From Saccoglossus kowalevskii (Eukaryota; Hemichordata; Enteropneusta; Harrimaniidae), in NCBI RefSeq assembly GCF_000003605.2, contig NW_003114964.1, positions 33,040 through 84,220 of the forward strand: 51,181 nucleotides of DNA. Direction: 5' to 3'. The translations under genes and the position numbers were made by a program. The notes under the pieces were generated by a model. That model worked only from the letters and a program-made list of their open reading frames with translations, ran no database searches and was not told the origin of the DNA. Of the stretch, positions 1 to 18,345 are shown one piece after another. Position 1 is the first letter of the stretch. Each line of letters starts with the position of its first letter.

Positions 1-236
1 GGAAGGAATTCCTATTCTCGTCTTTATTGAAGAATGTGGGAAGGGTGTCTGCAGTGGGGTATGTGGATGGTATTCCTATCCTCGTGTTCATTGGAGTATA
101 TTGGGAATATGTCTGCAGTGGAATATGTTGAGGGTATTCCTATCCTCGTCTTCATGGGAGTAGATGGGAAGGATGTCTGCAGTGGGGTATGTGGAGGGTA
201 TCCCTATCCTTGTCTTCTTGGGAGTATACGGGAAGA
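1..236. repeat. 64-bp tandem repeat, about 3.7 diverged copies, cut by the window edge
   Basis: The hexamer CTGCAG recurs at 49, 113 and 177, exactly 64 bases apart. The surrounding text (GTCTGCAGTGG, then a GGTATTCCTATCCTCG-like block) repeats with scattered substitutions. The array runs off the left edge, so its full length is unknown. It abuts a second array of different unit length. The short open frames read through it are by-products of the repeat and are not genes. Confidence 0.9.
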
Positions 237-237
237 A

Positions 238-250
238 AACCCTAACCCTA
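238..250. repeat. Telomere-like hexamer pair (CCCTAA)2 between two tandem arrays
   Basis: AACCCTAACCCTA sits exactly at the junction of the 64-bp array and the 41-bp array. Two copies of the metazoan telomere hexamer can arise by chance or as a short interstitial telomeric insertion. A similar string in the opposite orientation lies at 14496-14510. Confidence 0.6.
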
Positions 251-776
251 TACCGGGAACAGGTATTCAAATCTCCACATGAGGTAAGGTGTACCGGGAA
301 CAGGTATTCAAATCTCCAAATGAGGTAAGGTGTACCGGGAACAGGCATCCAAATCTTCATATGAGGTAAAGTGTGCCGGGAACAGGAATTCAAATTTCCA
401 CATGAGGTAAGGTAATCCGGGAACAGGTATTCAAATCTCCACATGAGGTAAGGTAATCCGGGAACAGGTATTCAAATCTTCACATGAGGTAAGGTGTGCC
501 GGGAACAGGTATTCAAATCTTCACATTAGGTAAGGTGTTCCGGGAACAGGTATTCAAATCTCCACACGAGGTGAGGTGTACCAAGAACAGGTATTCAAAT
601 CTCCACATGAGGTAAGATGTGCCGGAAACAGGCATTCAAATCTCCACATGAGGTAAGATGTGCCAGGAACGGGTATTCAAATCTTCACATGAGGTAAGGT
701 GTGCCGGGAACAGTTATTCTAATCTCCACATAAGGTAAGGTATGCCGGGAACAGTTATTAAAATCTCCATATGAGG
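251..776. repeat. 41-bp minisatellite, about 13 copies
   Basis: The unit is anchored by ACCGGGAACAGGTATTC followed by an AAATCTCCACATGAGGTAAG-like block. The GGGAAC anchor falls at about 255, 296 and 337 and continues at 41-base steps to the last copy near 749. Copies differ by a few substitutions each, so the array is not freshly homogenised. Most units carry GAGGTAAG, which is close to an ideal 5' splice-site string. No protein is supported in it. Confidence 0.93.
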
Positions 777-1549
777 ACTTTTTATTTGGCAATGTGTCGG
801 GAGTGAGTACGCAAATACTTCAGTACTAGGCTGTGTTTGGTAGAGGTGTTCCTATTTGTACCTTTAAATTTTGTATTAAAAGGGTTTTTTAAGCTTCAAG
901 CTTTCAATTAAAACTTTTTCATCGGTAGACTTTGTTTGGTAGTATATTTATTTGTCATTTGTTAATTTTGTTATATTTACATTTTCTATTACAACATAGA
1001 CATTTTGCATTTCATCAAAGTCGTTGAATAATACTCTGTCGCAGAATTCTACACTTTTACCACCGTTATAACGTTATTTTGTTATGTTTACCCCTGCCTA
1101 CCCTGTAGGGTTTTCCTTGCTTTGTTTGACTCTAATCTGTGGTTCAGCCGTTTGTATTTGTTGTCTGTTTTGCTCGTTCAAATAGGCCCGACTTATTCAA
1201 GTCAAAGGAAATTATTCATAAATGGTAAAAGGTCAACCCTTAATCTGCTTCCACCATAAGGCATTTTTCCCGCCAAACGTTTCAACAAAGAAGTCTGGAT
1301 TCATAACACACTGTGTATTTCTATCCATATCGCTTTTAAAAGACACACATGCTGGACACAGAGCGGGTATGAAACATGATATGCCTTGAACTATTTTTGA
1401 ATGGTTGTTTTGCTAACAAATTCCCATAATGAAAATTTTAGACATATGTCGATTTCGATATTTTCATGCATAAATACAATTTTGCATTAATAATGTTCTC
1501 AACGATATTGTGCTATCACGTTACAACCACAAATTGAAAACACGCAATA

Positions 1550-1550
1550 T

Positions 1551-1589
<39 letters not shown>
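1550..1589. repeat. (TTTA)n microsatellite
   Basis: About ten uninterrupted TTTA units, the complement of the long TAAA array near 24 kb. Confidence 0.95.
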
Positions 1590-4500
1590 CAGTCGTTGGG
1601 AAACACTCGAATACATTTCAAAATCATGTTAAGTCAAATCTAAATAAGTTTCGATGAGAAAGTAATGTGGTTGCAAATTCAACACAATCCCAGTTAGTTT
1701 GTTTTTATTTTAATATGTCTATAATTGATATAATGAAGACAGCAATCATGTTGAAATGAACAATATGTGATCAGGTTGCCGGTGAACGTTCACTGTGGCG
1801 AATGTGAGCCGCTGATCTTAATGACGAGACCCCGTAATTGACAGTTTTGTTGTCACGTTAAATGCTGATAAACTAAAAGTGCGCTCATATATATTCGCGC
1901 TATTAAGAAATTTAACCCCAGATAGACGCTTTGCGTATAACCGGTGTCCTGAATAGTCCGAGTATGACGATATAGACGGTGACAACATGGTTTGTTATGA
2001 TTATGACACGTGTAAAATAGACGCACAATACCCTCTCGTTTTCTGAAAACGCGTTTTAACGGTGTTCTCGGGTTAATGAGATTGTTAGAACTGAAAGTGC
2101 GTTCACTGCAGTGGTTGAATATTACATTTACGGCGGCAGCAACATTCACAGAAATTAGAATCGTAAAAAGTCGTTTGCCATGGGGTTTTACGGGATATGA
2201 AATTGGTTCTAGTAGTAGCGGTGTTCATGTCGTCGGCAATTAAATGTGTGCGTACACGATATTTACCCCTAATTAATTTACGGCGTGTTTAACGTCGTTA
2301 CTTGAAATATAATGAGTAAAAACACGCAATTATTAAAATAAATTTATTAGCAAAATGTGTGGAACGATGCTAACATGGGTTGCTCTCGCAATTAGACTTG
2401 AATCGCACCCGTTAGTGAGTTGCATTCAAGTTGAAGTCCTGGTATCCATGTCAGAACATGCCAATACTGGGTAGGGGACTTGGTTTGTTAGCATGGTCGA
2501 CGATTTTCCACTAATATCATCGCGTTAGTTACTTACCAGTGGTGTTTCCCGTACAAGTATGAACTGTTGGTTTCTGATTGTCAGTCACCTCTCGTTCAAT
2601 TTATTTCCACATTCATCCTTGCTGCCCACTTTCGTTTAGCGCGGCTCTTCACATTATTACAGTTACCCTGGCAACGGCATTTCCTTTGGTAATCACTAAT
2701 TGTGTACGAAATGGCGGCTTAACTGTCAATCCAGTGTTAGAGTTAGCGATCTCACAACCCTCGCTCGTATTAAAAAAATTGTGTGTGCCGTTTTCCTCAC
2801 GCGCATCTGATGTTACCCGAGGAACGAGTTGCTATGGTGATAAAAGCAGGGAGTTATCTCTTGTGATAATGCCCCAGTGACCCCTTTGATTTCAAGGGGC
2901 TCAATAATGTCACAACTTGGCACCAGTTTTAAAAGCGCGTGTGGGAGCAAATAATGGCGTTAATATGGGTATCTAGAATGAAAAATGTCCGGCCAGAAAG
3001 ATTGACGCTGTCACTCATCCTCTTGGTCCGTTTCGGTGCTGTGCAGCATATTCGCCCGGTTCAGAGGGCATATCATGGAAACAAGACTGTCCTAGACTCT
3101 ACCAATTGGATTGGCACAAGTGGAAGTATACATGTGCAAAACTTGTTTGATATCATGAATCGTAACACATTTTGCTTTAACTTGGTATAATTTACAAATG
3201 GATGTCCGTATTTGAACAACATGTTGCTTGTCTTTAAACTCTGTTGGCGCATGCGTCGTAGCATGATGAAAAATGACATTACTGGATGAAGACTCAATTG
3301 ATGTGAGTGTACTTGTTTCTTTCTTTCAGTACATTTTTTTTTTAATTTTGTTGTGTGATGTTGTCGGTCTGTCTGCCTTAGCAAGATTCAATGCAAACCA
3401 CTAATATGTATTAGGTACCTATCCCAGACTTGGCGACTCCGGGCAACTCAAAGACCATCTGGTTTTTTGAACAAGGTTTCGTCATTTCCGGCTCAGTTTA
3501 AATTCATTCGTGTCTTTCCACGGATGCGACTCGGAGTCGGAACTTGAGCTCGTGAATGAATTAGCCATTGTTTCAATAATGCCCTTGTTTCTGACTTACA
3601 TACATGTACCGTTTTGACACAAATACTGTGTATTAATAAATGAACGTACAATCATGTGTAAAGTCAAGTTTAGTTGGATCAAAAATACAAAGAAAAAAAC
3701 ATTGAGAGATATAGTGAAGAAATAACCATTGAACGTTTATCTAATTCATTAGCGACTGGTTTGGGAAAAGCTTGTGTAACTCTGTGCTCAAATTCCAATA
3801 TTATTCAATTGATATCCTCTAAAATAAGTTGATGTCACGTGACAGCCCGATCCGCAGAAATACTTCAGAATCATTTCCCGCCATGCTGCGCGCCGTGGAT
3901 CAGATGGCGAATTATCGTGTATTTGGATAAGGGTTACTGGTTATTACAAATTAACCGAGTTATATGGATAGTTATTGATATTAATAATTTATAAATGACG
4001 GAGGGTAGTGTCGTTTCGGATATGATGACAGCTTCTTTTCAATTTCTACTCAACTTTTTTATTTATGTCGGCCTTTGATAATATAGCCAATGTTAAAAGA
4101 GAGAGAGAGCTGTGAAAATTAGTAAACAAGATGTGTCAAACTCTATTTTTATTTATGAAATATTGTTATGCTGTGAGTGAAAATACATGCATTCAAGTTG
4201 AATTTTGTTCTTCATGATAGCATTAGCCTCGTTGGTTTCGCCATTGTTTTCACTACAAAAATTAACGGTAAACCACGGTAAATGTGCGGCACCGCGATAG
4301 GAAATCGTGCCCGTGACCGCATACTCCGTTCGTGTTCTAGCTATATCCGAGTCACAGCCACAATAAGCAACGGCACGTCGCGTGAAGACCCCTCCCGTCA
4401 ATGCCATCATTCAACGAAGGGTAGGCCTCTGTCAACAGACGCTCTATGTTCACCTGCCCCAGTATGTAGTTTGATACTCTAATACATCATGACGGCGATA

Positions 4501-5894
4501 ATAGTACTGTTCGTCAAGTCCTAGGAGACAGGGTGTAATGTATACTTAAGTGGGGAGTAAAGTAACAACATACATTGTATTGAATACGAATTACGAGTTG
4601 ATAGACTAATAAGGCAGCTCATATCAGCCACTTTATCTGCCTGTCCGTGTGTGCCGATGAAACTCCACAGTGGATGGCATTCTGGTTAGAAAATTGTCGA
4701 TTTCCTCGGGCTTTATTTACTTTTGGCTCTCATCGACGTTTTCAATGAACCATTAAACGCGCCAACTGCTGTCGGTTTTTACAGTTCATTTTTCAACCGG
4801 TAAACGCCGTTCATTCCACGATGACTTTACGATTATTAGTTTGCGATTTCAGCACGATCACTGTCAGCGGTACGCCTCTGGGATCCCCCTGGGGCGGGAA
4901 AATATTATTAATACCCCGTGACTGAAATACAAGATATGTTACTATTTTTGTTTAAACCCCAATTCAACATAATCGCCATAGCTTGATTTCCAGTGAGTTC
5001 AGTTAATCTCGATCACAGCCTTTAAAATATTATTACAATTACGTTTTAATACGCGAAATATCTTCCATTTGAGCAACCTCCAAATGTGCAGCTTAGACAG
5101 CTGTTATGGATATAATTATTCTGATACAATGCGCTTCATTCAGTCAACAATGTTATATTACGATCTCTCGAAGGTCTCGGCAAATAATTAATTCATACAA
5201 TAACTCGAAATCGATGGTTCAAATACGAATCTGAATCTCGACGGTCCCGGGTGCTTGCAGTAATTTCCAAGTAAATTTTGTTGTACTTTGAAAATGTCTG
5301 AGTGAGTCTGCGAACAATTGATTATGATTGATTAACGGTACTTTATTATTTCACATTATTTAGCCATGTCGATGACGCTGTTAAGTTAGATAGGCTACCG
5401 CGATGATTGGGGACAGCCCCATGCACACACAATTTTCAGTGTTAACTGCAGAACGGACGCCCAATACCAGTAAAAGTCGCTCTTTAAATATTTTACCATT
5501 TCGCGATCACATATTCATCGCTTTTGTGGGAATATACCTGCATTTATTATGGGTTAAAATCGTCCTTTCTAACAACAGATGACAGTGTAGACAAATATGA
5601 TAAGTCACCGGGATTTTAATGATATATTATTATTGTACTTGTCATAAAGTGTCTCATAGTGGTCCGTTCAAAGTATATATGATATCTTAGCCGACCCAGG
5701 GGATTACACTCAAATGTGGTTTTTATCGGCATATAGAGGCTGTGTTGACAAGTTTGATCATTGAAGAGAGATTAAGCCTTAATCCTCGCTGATCTAACGA
5801 GATATGTAGATATACTGACACTAAATCGAATAGAGGTTTAATCCCACTCTACGCTTATCAGCGCTCATTTGGGAGTACCGTGTATGCTACTAAT

Positions 5895-5905
5895 GGGGGG
5901 GGGGG
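5895..5905. repeat. G11 homopolymer
   Basis: Eleven consecutive G residues on the + strand. This is a likely length-variable or sequencing-error-prone site. Confidence 0.9.
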
Positions 5906-6140
5906 TGAAATAGAGGAGGAGGGCATGCTTGCTGTGCGCTATGGGTTGACAGTACCCCGCCTACCACGTGACTTGGATTGCAAAGGTTGGATGGTATAAT
6001 TAGGATTACGAGGCAAGGCTAGTTTATCGATTAAGTGTTGTGAACACAATGGGTGTGAGGGGAGGGGTGCATTCGAGTAGGTGTAATAATTCCTCTCCAT
6101 GACAACGATCTCTTCGCATGTGACGCTGCATGGTTGAGGA

Positions 6141-6300
6141 ATTCGTCCATGCTGATCCGTTCCCGTCCATAGTGACTCGTTCCCGTCCATATTGACCCGT
6201 TCATGTCCATAGTGTACCGTTCCCGACCATGGTGATCCTTACCTGTCCATGGTGACTCTTTCCCGTCCATAGTAACCCGTTCCCGTCCATAGTGACCCTT
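6141..6300. repeat. 20-bp minisatellite, 8 copies
   Basis: GTCCAT (or GACCAT once) recurs at 6145, 6165, 6185, 6205, 6225, 6245, 6265 and 6285, a strict 20-base period. The unit is close to CGTTCCCGTCCATAGTGACC. Three units make 20 codons, so the reverse strand shows a repetitive peptide reading (MDG/WTG/HGRE pattern). I judge this a consequence of the period and not evidence of a gene. Confidence 0.93.
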
Positions 6301-7381
6301 TTTTGTATAAGGCAGACAATGCTGAAATGTGCAGTCAAGAAGATCATAGCGTGAATAACACCAACAATATTCATTCACGTAAAAATAAATAAATAAATAA
6401 ACTATTATTAAAATAATGTCCTAAGCTGGGGTGGACTCGATTTTTTTAGCATTTTAACTGTGGCGTAACTGACTATTCTCGTGGCGACTCGGATCAGGGG
6501 CGAACAACGGCGTACTTGGCACGACACTGTGTTCAGAATAACGACCCTCCTAATGAGCGAAATTGCCCACATTAAAATAAACATTTCGTATGAATTATTC
6601 ATGGTTGTTTCAAGGGAGAGATAAGACACGTTATGGCCATAAATCTCGATACACGATCAATGTATACGCTTTATACGATATGTTGGTCTCGCTAGGCGGC
6701 GACCGACATTGGAACCGAGACGCTGATGTACATGTGCAGCACTTCGCAGTACTTTCTATGAGAATAACCAGGGCATATATACCCAAACCGTACTTGGCAA
6801 AGACGAGTATTTAAAGTAAGCCAATATTGAAACTGTGAGATTATAATGATGGTTCAACTGTCTTTTATATTTTCAAATGAAATGTTTATTTATTTATTTA
6901 TCTATTTGAAAGAAAGGGTAATTTTACGGCATTTTTGTTTTGTGAAATTGTAATACTATTTTCCTGTTTCCTAACTTGTGACACTCTTTTTGTCGTTCTT
7001 GGTAATTCCCATCTACATGTAGAGAATAGTCTTCAAGGCTATACTGGATTCTTGGGACCTTAACTTCACGTGCCCAGCCGAAACACTTTCTATAGGGGCT
7101 TAATGTCGTTTGGTGTGTACAAGTGACTGCCAATGCAAGCATGTTTATTTATCCCTGTAAGGTTTTAATAACCAGCGAGGATAACAATCTAATAAGAACA
7201 ATACTTTCCCAAATCGGCTGGCTTTGAACTTTGAATAACTTTCGGTGTATTCTACGGATTATCATCCAACATAGTACTCAGTGCGTAAATTGTGGGGCTT
7301 TTCTTTTTCTAATAGCGTCCTATTGGACGTAATCCGCGTTTGTAAAGATGTATGTGATGGGTACCGTGAAAGCGCATACTG

Positions 7382-7412
7382 ATATATAAATATATATATA
7401 TATAATAATAAT
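7382..7412. repeat. (TA)n / (TAA)n microsatellite
   Basis: A TA-rich dinucleotide tract grading into TAA units, about 31 bases long. Confidence 0.85.
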
Positions 7413-9730
7413 GAAATTGGAAATTCAGCCTGGTGCAATTCCGCCACCAACTTCCACTTAGCGTTCATAGATACTTTAATTGCATGATTAAGATTCTCTT
7501 TATTCGAATAATGACTGTTTTATACTTTCAATAAAAACTACAAAACGAGAACAAGGAAAAGGCAGAGAAGATTTGCATGTGATTTCTATTGTTTCTCTTT
7601 TTCTTTGTGAAAGTAGAGGAGCTCATTCGACGGGATTAGCCGCCTGTCCCTTCATTATCACCGACAGCTTTTGTTTTATTATACATGGGACGAGTGCTGT
7701 GTGAAATGGAATGGGCAAGCTTGAAAAACAAACTACGTAATCTTGTTAAAACGAACCGGGTCTTGTAATTGTTTAGGCGATGCACGCTGCGTTAGTGTTA
7801 TCGATATCATAATGCAGTAACATGGTAATGCGTACTTTATGTCCTCGTCAAATACGAATACCAAAGGTTTCCCCACCAAAACAAATTAAGCACACTTTCC
7901 GTTCTAAAAAGTATTTTATTTTCGATCCATAGGAGGATTATAGATACGGAGATAGAAATTTCATTACTAGATGAATCCTATGCAATGCATCGCTAGTCTG
8001 AATGTCTGACAAATAGCACGCCGGTTTACCGGTGGGACCCGAATAGTGTACGACAAATACTGACACCGACACTGATCAAAAGCACTAACAATTTTTTTTT
8101 TTTAATATTTCATTTAATATTATTTCCCACATATAATATCTTATTTCCATTTTGTTTGATTTTAAGTATTTGAAAATACATGATCGCTGAAAAGTAGAAG
8201 TTGCGTAGGATACGGTGTTCGTTCTCTTCTACGAGCAATTTTGTAAATTGTACCGGGGTTTTTGTGTATATCAAATGGAATTCCATCTTTCGTTCCGTAC
8301 TCATTACGGTGGTGTCCTCGAAACTTAGCAAATACTTCAGATTTTAGAACTGTCGGTGGAAGAAACTGAGAATGGTAAATAAATTGGTGCCGAATAAACT
8401 GATATAATTGTATTTTGTGTGTATTGCAGCACACGCTGAGCGCAACCTGCATGTGTTGTATTCCTATGGGATGGGGGTATACATTTCCATCCCAGTTTAA
8501 AACTATGTTCCTTCAGTACTGCATTATATAAACCGCGATATCTTGACGAGAAGAAACCACAAACTGGTTTGGGTGCTACTTGATTAAGAAACGACGAATT
8601 GGTTTTCTAATTTCCTAACCATATTAAGAGAATATGTGCCACAATAAGACTACATACTCAATCAATCTAAAACAAAACACCACCAACATACGTCAACCGC
8701 GTGAGCAGATGGAATGGAGAAATGCACATTATAAAAACTGATTGCCTTATTTTGGATTAACAATTTTTTTTCAATTGTCTTGTTTCGTTTTAATTTACTT
8801 ATTATATGTCCATATGCACGCAAGTGAAATATGACTCAACCACGGTGTATTATATATGCATGCAACAATCAGTGTTCTAAATATGAAATAATGGTAATCC
8901 TTAATAACGAGTAGACCCGCCATCAGTGGTACTTATGTCATCAGATGTAAACAGAAATGTACACAGTGTACACCAATATAGTCACGTGATATATCCCACT
9001 AAAACTATAATTTTATTGCGAGTGCTTCGGACCTTATGTCGGTAAGCTTAAATACAGTGTTGTGCGATGCGTTATTTTAATTACGTTGTATTTCGGTGTT
9101 TTTTATTTGGAAGACCCACAATAATCAGGTATCGGTCGTGTATGAGCGAAAGGGAAAAACTCTGAAATTGTGTGATCCACGATGTTATTATGAGACATGA
9201 AATAAATAAATAAAACACAATAAATGCAGGCAATAATTACACTGCAAGATTATGGATGGTTACTCTGCATCTCGGCATCCGGGGGAATTCTTGTCATTGT
9301 GTTGTCTGTTTTTTTGCACTATTTTTTTATTCTTGTTGACGTTGTCTTTGTTTCACACGACTACGTGGTTTAGAAATGCGTCTAGCGGTTTCAGAGAAAC
9401 GCTTGTCTCCAGTAGATTATATATGTATGATGACACGACGGCATGTAAGCAAGTGTGTTTAATGAACACCAGTTGTATTTATTTCCACTAACGAAAACAC
9501 TATCAAGTATGGTGTTAAATGCGTGTCACGATTAGTCATTTTAATTAGCATCCAGTACCCCAGCCATTATATGCATATTTTAACGCGGTTCAAACTGCCC
9601 GTTGAAATTTGAACCGCCTTCTGTTTCAGTGATCTAGGTGAAATTATTCTTTTGTTGTCGCCTATTCGGGTTATATTCTGGTTTATCGCTGACATGCTAC
9701 TGTCACCGTAGATAATCATTGTACCCTCCG

Positions 9731-9775
9731 AGGGGGCGTGCACTCGTCTGTCTCCTTTCCTATTGGTCCAATTCA
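9731..9775. promoter_or_regulatory. Candidate proximal promoter elements upstream of gene A
   Basis: AGGGGGCG (9731-9738) is followed within 40 bases by TATTGGTCCAATT, which is a CCAAT box in both orientations. The segment is more GC-rich than its surroundings and lies about 0.36 kb upstream of the gene A start codon. Promoter function is inferred only from these motifs and the position. Confidence 0.3.
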
Positions 9776-10055
9776 TGGATTGTCGTTCTGTTCGTCCCTA
9801 AATACATTCACACGTACTTTACGGGTCCAATAACCTGAGAACGTTTCAGACAGTAATTACGACAAGAGGTAAACCATTCAAATGTTAAACCCTTGTCACA
9901 GTTGGTTATTATCAAACCACCTTGAGAGTTGTTAACAGGGTTAGATCTGGTAAACCACTGAACACCGCTAGGACTGGCACTTCGAGAAGTTGGTTATCGA
10001 TGGTCCATGCAACAAGCCGTCCATAACTTCGCCTGGTATTTTTTTTATTTTTTGC

Positions 10056-10058
10056 CAG
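10056..10058 (+). other. Candidate 3' splice site in the gene A 5' leader
   Basis: A long T-rich tract followed by GCCAG ends at 10058, 74 bases before the gene A start codon. This is a strong splice-acceptor context and suggests that the coding first exon is preceded by a spliced non-coding exon. A possible partner donor (AGAG/GTAAAC at 9868/9869) is weak. Gene B has a similar acceptor-like site 112 bases before its start. Confidence 0.35.
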
Positions 10059-10132
10059 ATTTGTGTTGAAATTGCAGTCACACGTGGCGCTGGGAAAACA
10101 TTCGAAGACCGTTACAAGGTACGCCGTTGTGC

Positions 10133-15251
<5,119 letters not shown>

Positions 15252-15905
15252 CACTGATCGCCGCCATGCATCGTGGTGGTAAAATAGACTTGTACCGAAA
15301 CCAACAAATATTGTATATTTTTTATGACAAACTAGAGTTTTCTGGACTTTTTAAAAGAAATGGATAATGCCTGTATAGCAACAAACTTATCGCCATATAT
15401 TATCAAAGCGTTAGGCTTGGTGTTTGCTTACCTGTGCCCAGTTGACTAGTATATATATACATACAACAAAAACAATGATTCAGGGAAAATTCTTGATTTC
15501 AAGCACTTTATAACGTAACTGATAACAGTCATAGTTGTTATCACGCTTTATGGAATTTCCGACAGCCCGTTACTTTTGTTTTGCTCAGAATGAAGCGGTT
15601 ACACGTTGAACGGCGATCGTGTGATAAAACATCTGTTTTTATAAATATGATAAAAAAACACACCAGTAACATCAACAACAATCACCATATCCCATGAAAT
15701 CTTTCCCAATTTGCCAGTTTTATTTTGTTCTGATTTATTTATGGGAATAGATATGTGCTACCCAGCGTTTTAAGGTTATACTTACACATTGTTAAGTGGA
15801 ATGTCCCCAAAAACTTTCTTTATTTCGAAGTTCAACTCTCCTAACTGTTCATCCGGGTCCCGTTTAAATGTCTGTACAACTTGGCCCCGTTCCTTGCTTT
15901 ACGGG
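15252..15905 (+). other. Presumed gene A 3' UTR and flank; no AATAAA or ATTAAA before the gap
   Basis: About 650 bases with no gene. I find no AATAAA or ATTAAA here, only weaker GATAAA-type hexamers near 15620-15655. The 3' end of gene A may therefore use a variant signal or lie in or beyond the assembly gap. Confidence 0.4.
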
Positions 15906-16155
15906 NNNNNNNNNNNNNNNNNNNNNNNNNNNNNNNNNNNNNNNNNNNNNNNNNNNNNNNNNNNNNNNNNNNNNNNNNNNNNNNNNNNNNNNNNNNNNNN
16001 NNNNNNNNNNNNNNNNNNNNNNNNNNNNNNNNNNNNNNNNNNNNNNNNNNNNNNNNNNNNNNNNNNNNNNNNNNNNNNNNNNNNNNNNNNNNNNNNNNNN
16101 NNNNNNNNNNNNNNNNNNNNNNNNNNNNNNNNNNNNNNNNNNNNNNNNNNNNNNN
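15906..16155. other. Assembly gap, 250 N
   Basis: A run of exactly 250 N. The open frames that appear to cross it are artefacts. Confidence 0.99.
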
Positions 16156-16356
16156 AGCAAAATAGTATTACGATAAAACACTAAGCCGGTAGGATATGTT
16201 TTGGTAGCGATCCAAGCCATTCTATAGCTCTGTTAACAACAGTATAGCTATATCATTAACAAAATACAGTGTTTTAGCGTCTCAATAATACACCTATTTA
16301 GCACGTTTTCGTTGAGCCGTACACATGGCAGGGCAGGTACGGTGCTATCAGCGTTG

Positions 16357-16366
16357 GCGCCCCCTG
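16357..16366 (-). promoter_or_regulatory. CTCF-core-like motif downstream of gene A
   Basis: GCGCCCCCTG matches the core of the known bilaterian CTCF motif on the minus strand, although the bases beyond the core (ATTCCA) match poorly. It lies between gene A and the rest of the intergenic region. This is a weak, motif-only call. Confidence 0.2.
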
Positions 16367-16897
16367 ATTCCACACCACCATTCTGGTCTACGTTTTTTTT
16401 AAATATTTATTCATTTATTTATTTTTAGTACATGTTCTGTCAATATTGGATGAAAAATTTATTTAGAATTCTGAACAAAAACTATTCACGATTGTTTGTT
16501 TTAATATTTTTGTCTTATTTATGATTATCATCGTCTTTTCTAACGGGATATTTTAAAAATCCTTGATACAGGGTATGTATATTTTTTATAACTCCGTTTC
16601 AATTTAAAAACAAATCTAAATATTCTAGGAATGGTAAATATATTTCATAATTATCTCTGGCATCCGGAACCACACTCCAAATAATGTTAGGAAGCCACAT
16701 AGGGTTTTCGTAAAAATATAAAGCATTAGTCTTATTATAATTGGCTGTCTTTGTTACACGTGGTTAGTTTTGCCAAATTTCAGCCATTCGATATCAGACG
16801 TAAAATATGTTGCTGTTTCTATATTAGGCACGGCTTTCAAGATAAACAGACCTAGTGTTTAGTTGAAATGTACATATCAAGTACTAATAGAGGGGGG

Positions 16898-16907
16898 TAT
16901 ATAAAAG
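16898..16907 (+). promoter_or_regulatory. Isolated TATA box match (TATATAAAAG)
   Basis: A strong TATA consensus after a G-rich run (AGGGGGG). No open frame or obvious exon follows within a few hundred bases, so it is either a promoter for a non-coding transcript or chance. A TCACGTGA palindrome lies 26 bases downstream. Confidence 0.2.
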
Positions 16908-18315
16908 CACTTGACACCGATTTTAATACCGATCACGTGATATATTCATGCGATTTTGTTAATTAAATTTGTTGTGACCAATGATAATTTGAAAATTATT
17001 GCTCTATTCAACTGACTACATATCCTGATTTGGTTAATTCCATCTAGACGACTATATGACATGGTTATCACAATGAGAATTAATGTGGCGTTGTTTGATA
17101 TGAAATTTCCCTTTTTCGAGGCAGGAGGAAGGAAATAAAGACTTAAACAATGTGAAATGTCTATATGTGTGTGATTTGTGAGTGTACTGACGTGCAAGTT
17201 CAACGTCAATATAAAATGCTCAGATTGTGCAGGGACACTCAACTAGTGACCGATATGCACGGAGCGTGTTTAATTACCCTGTTCAGCTGTCATAATACTA
17301 ATCATGTTTAGAATTCATGTATGAATTGGGTTACCATGAGAACCACAACAAAATCTGAATACAAGAAATATATTATTTAAATGGTCGCATTAGAAGTATC
17401 GTCGCTAAATTTGAAAATGCTCGACTGGTTGTTGGATTTTTGTCGGAAATATGAGTGTGCCACCGGTACTGACCCAGGCTACTGCAATGTGAATACCTCT
17501 ACATCTAATTCTGATTGGGTAGCGGAATGAACCATTTCCTTGCACGAAATACTAAACTGTGTGTTTTGTTATTGGTCTGTTAACACAGGCAGAGCATTTC
17601 GGGTGGCTAGAGGGGGGTCATGTTCACCAAATACCAATCGCCGTTGAAGTTGAAGATGGGGGAAATATACTACCAATATATGTGATATTATAACGAACAG
17701 TGATGTCACACGAAATTTGTTTTTTCACCGTACCCTGTGTCAGTGCGACCTGACAACTATTGGCATAATGTCGTACACCCCATCATACATGGAATACTTT
17801 ATTGTCCCTAATTCGTCACACGCAACAAAAGACTGCAAAAGTGTCTTTCATTTTGTCCATTTCGAATTGCTCTGTAATTAACTCCTGGAAGAACTCACCG
17901 ACTCTTGTTCAACTTTATAGCCCGGAACTATTTCATTCTTCCTGTCACCTTGGTCATTTTTTATGACCCTATTTCGTTTTGCCGTCAATTTCTATGCAAA
18001 CATTTTAACAAGGAACCCGTGTTTGTGATCATTTCAGTGAATGGAGCCTTCTTTAGAGAGGACTACCGTGCGATGTTATTTAAAACACCATTAACTCTAT
18101 TTAGCCGACAAAATTAAGTTCAATACCGCTTAGAAACGAATTAATGTTGCATATCGAAGACAATGTCATGTTTCCTGCAAAGTTTTCACATCGGTTTCAA
18201 TACAGTTTATGTTTTCCGCCTCTTTTTATAGGTTTGTGTGTTGATAATGGTTCACGTAAAAAAAGCTGACCGATGCCTCTCTCCCAACCTATAACCATGC
18301 GTCACTGTGTTTGTG

Positions 18316-18345
18316 CGCAACGCAACGCAACGCAACGTAACGCAA
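18316..18345. repeat. (CGCAA)6 pentanucleotide repeat
   Basis: Six consecutive units, the fifth being CGTAA. This is a CpG-bearing microsatellite in an AT-rich neighbourhood. Confidence 0.93.

Larger units (their letters stand above)
777..10058. other. Non-coding 5' flank of gene A; no recognisable gene
   Basis: About 9.3 kb with only short, unconserved open frames on both strands. I recognise no protein domain, RNA gene or transposon ends. It contains simple repeats (annotated separately), TCACGTGA palindromes at 3835-3842 and 8982-8989, and a TATTGGTCCAATT segment just upstream of gene A. Distant enhancers of gene A may lie here, but the sequence alone does not show them. Confidence 0.6.

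Noticed and set aside
5200-5240. GGTTCAAAT string resembling a tRNA T-arm (B box)
   Set aside because: No matching A box or acceptor-stem complementarity at the expected distance.
6031-6378. 115-codon minus-strand frame with a repeated HGRE/WTG peptide pattern
   Set aside because: It is the direct translation of an 8-copy 20-bp minisatellite. The peptide period of 20 residues equals three DNA units, and there is no conserved domain outside the repeat.
15789-16220. Several open frames of about 100 codons on both strands
   Set aside because: They span the 250-N assembly gap, so their openness is artificial.
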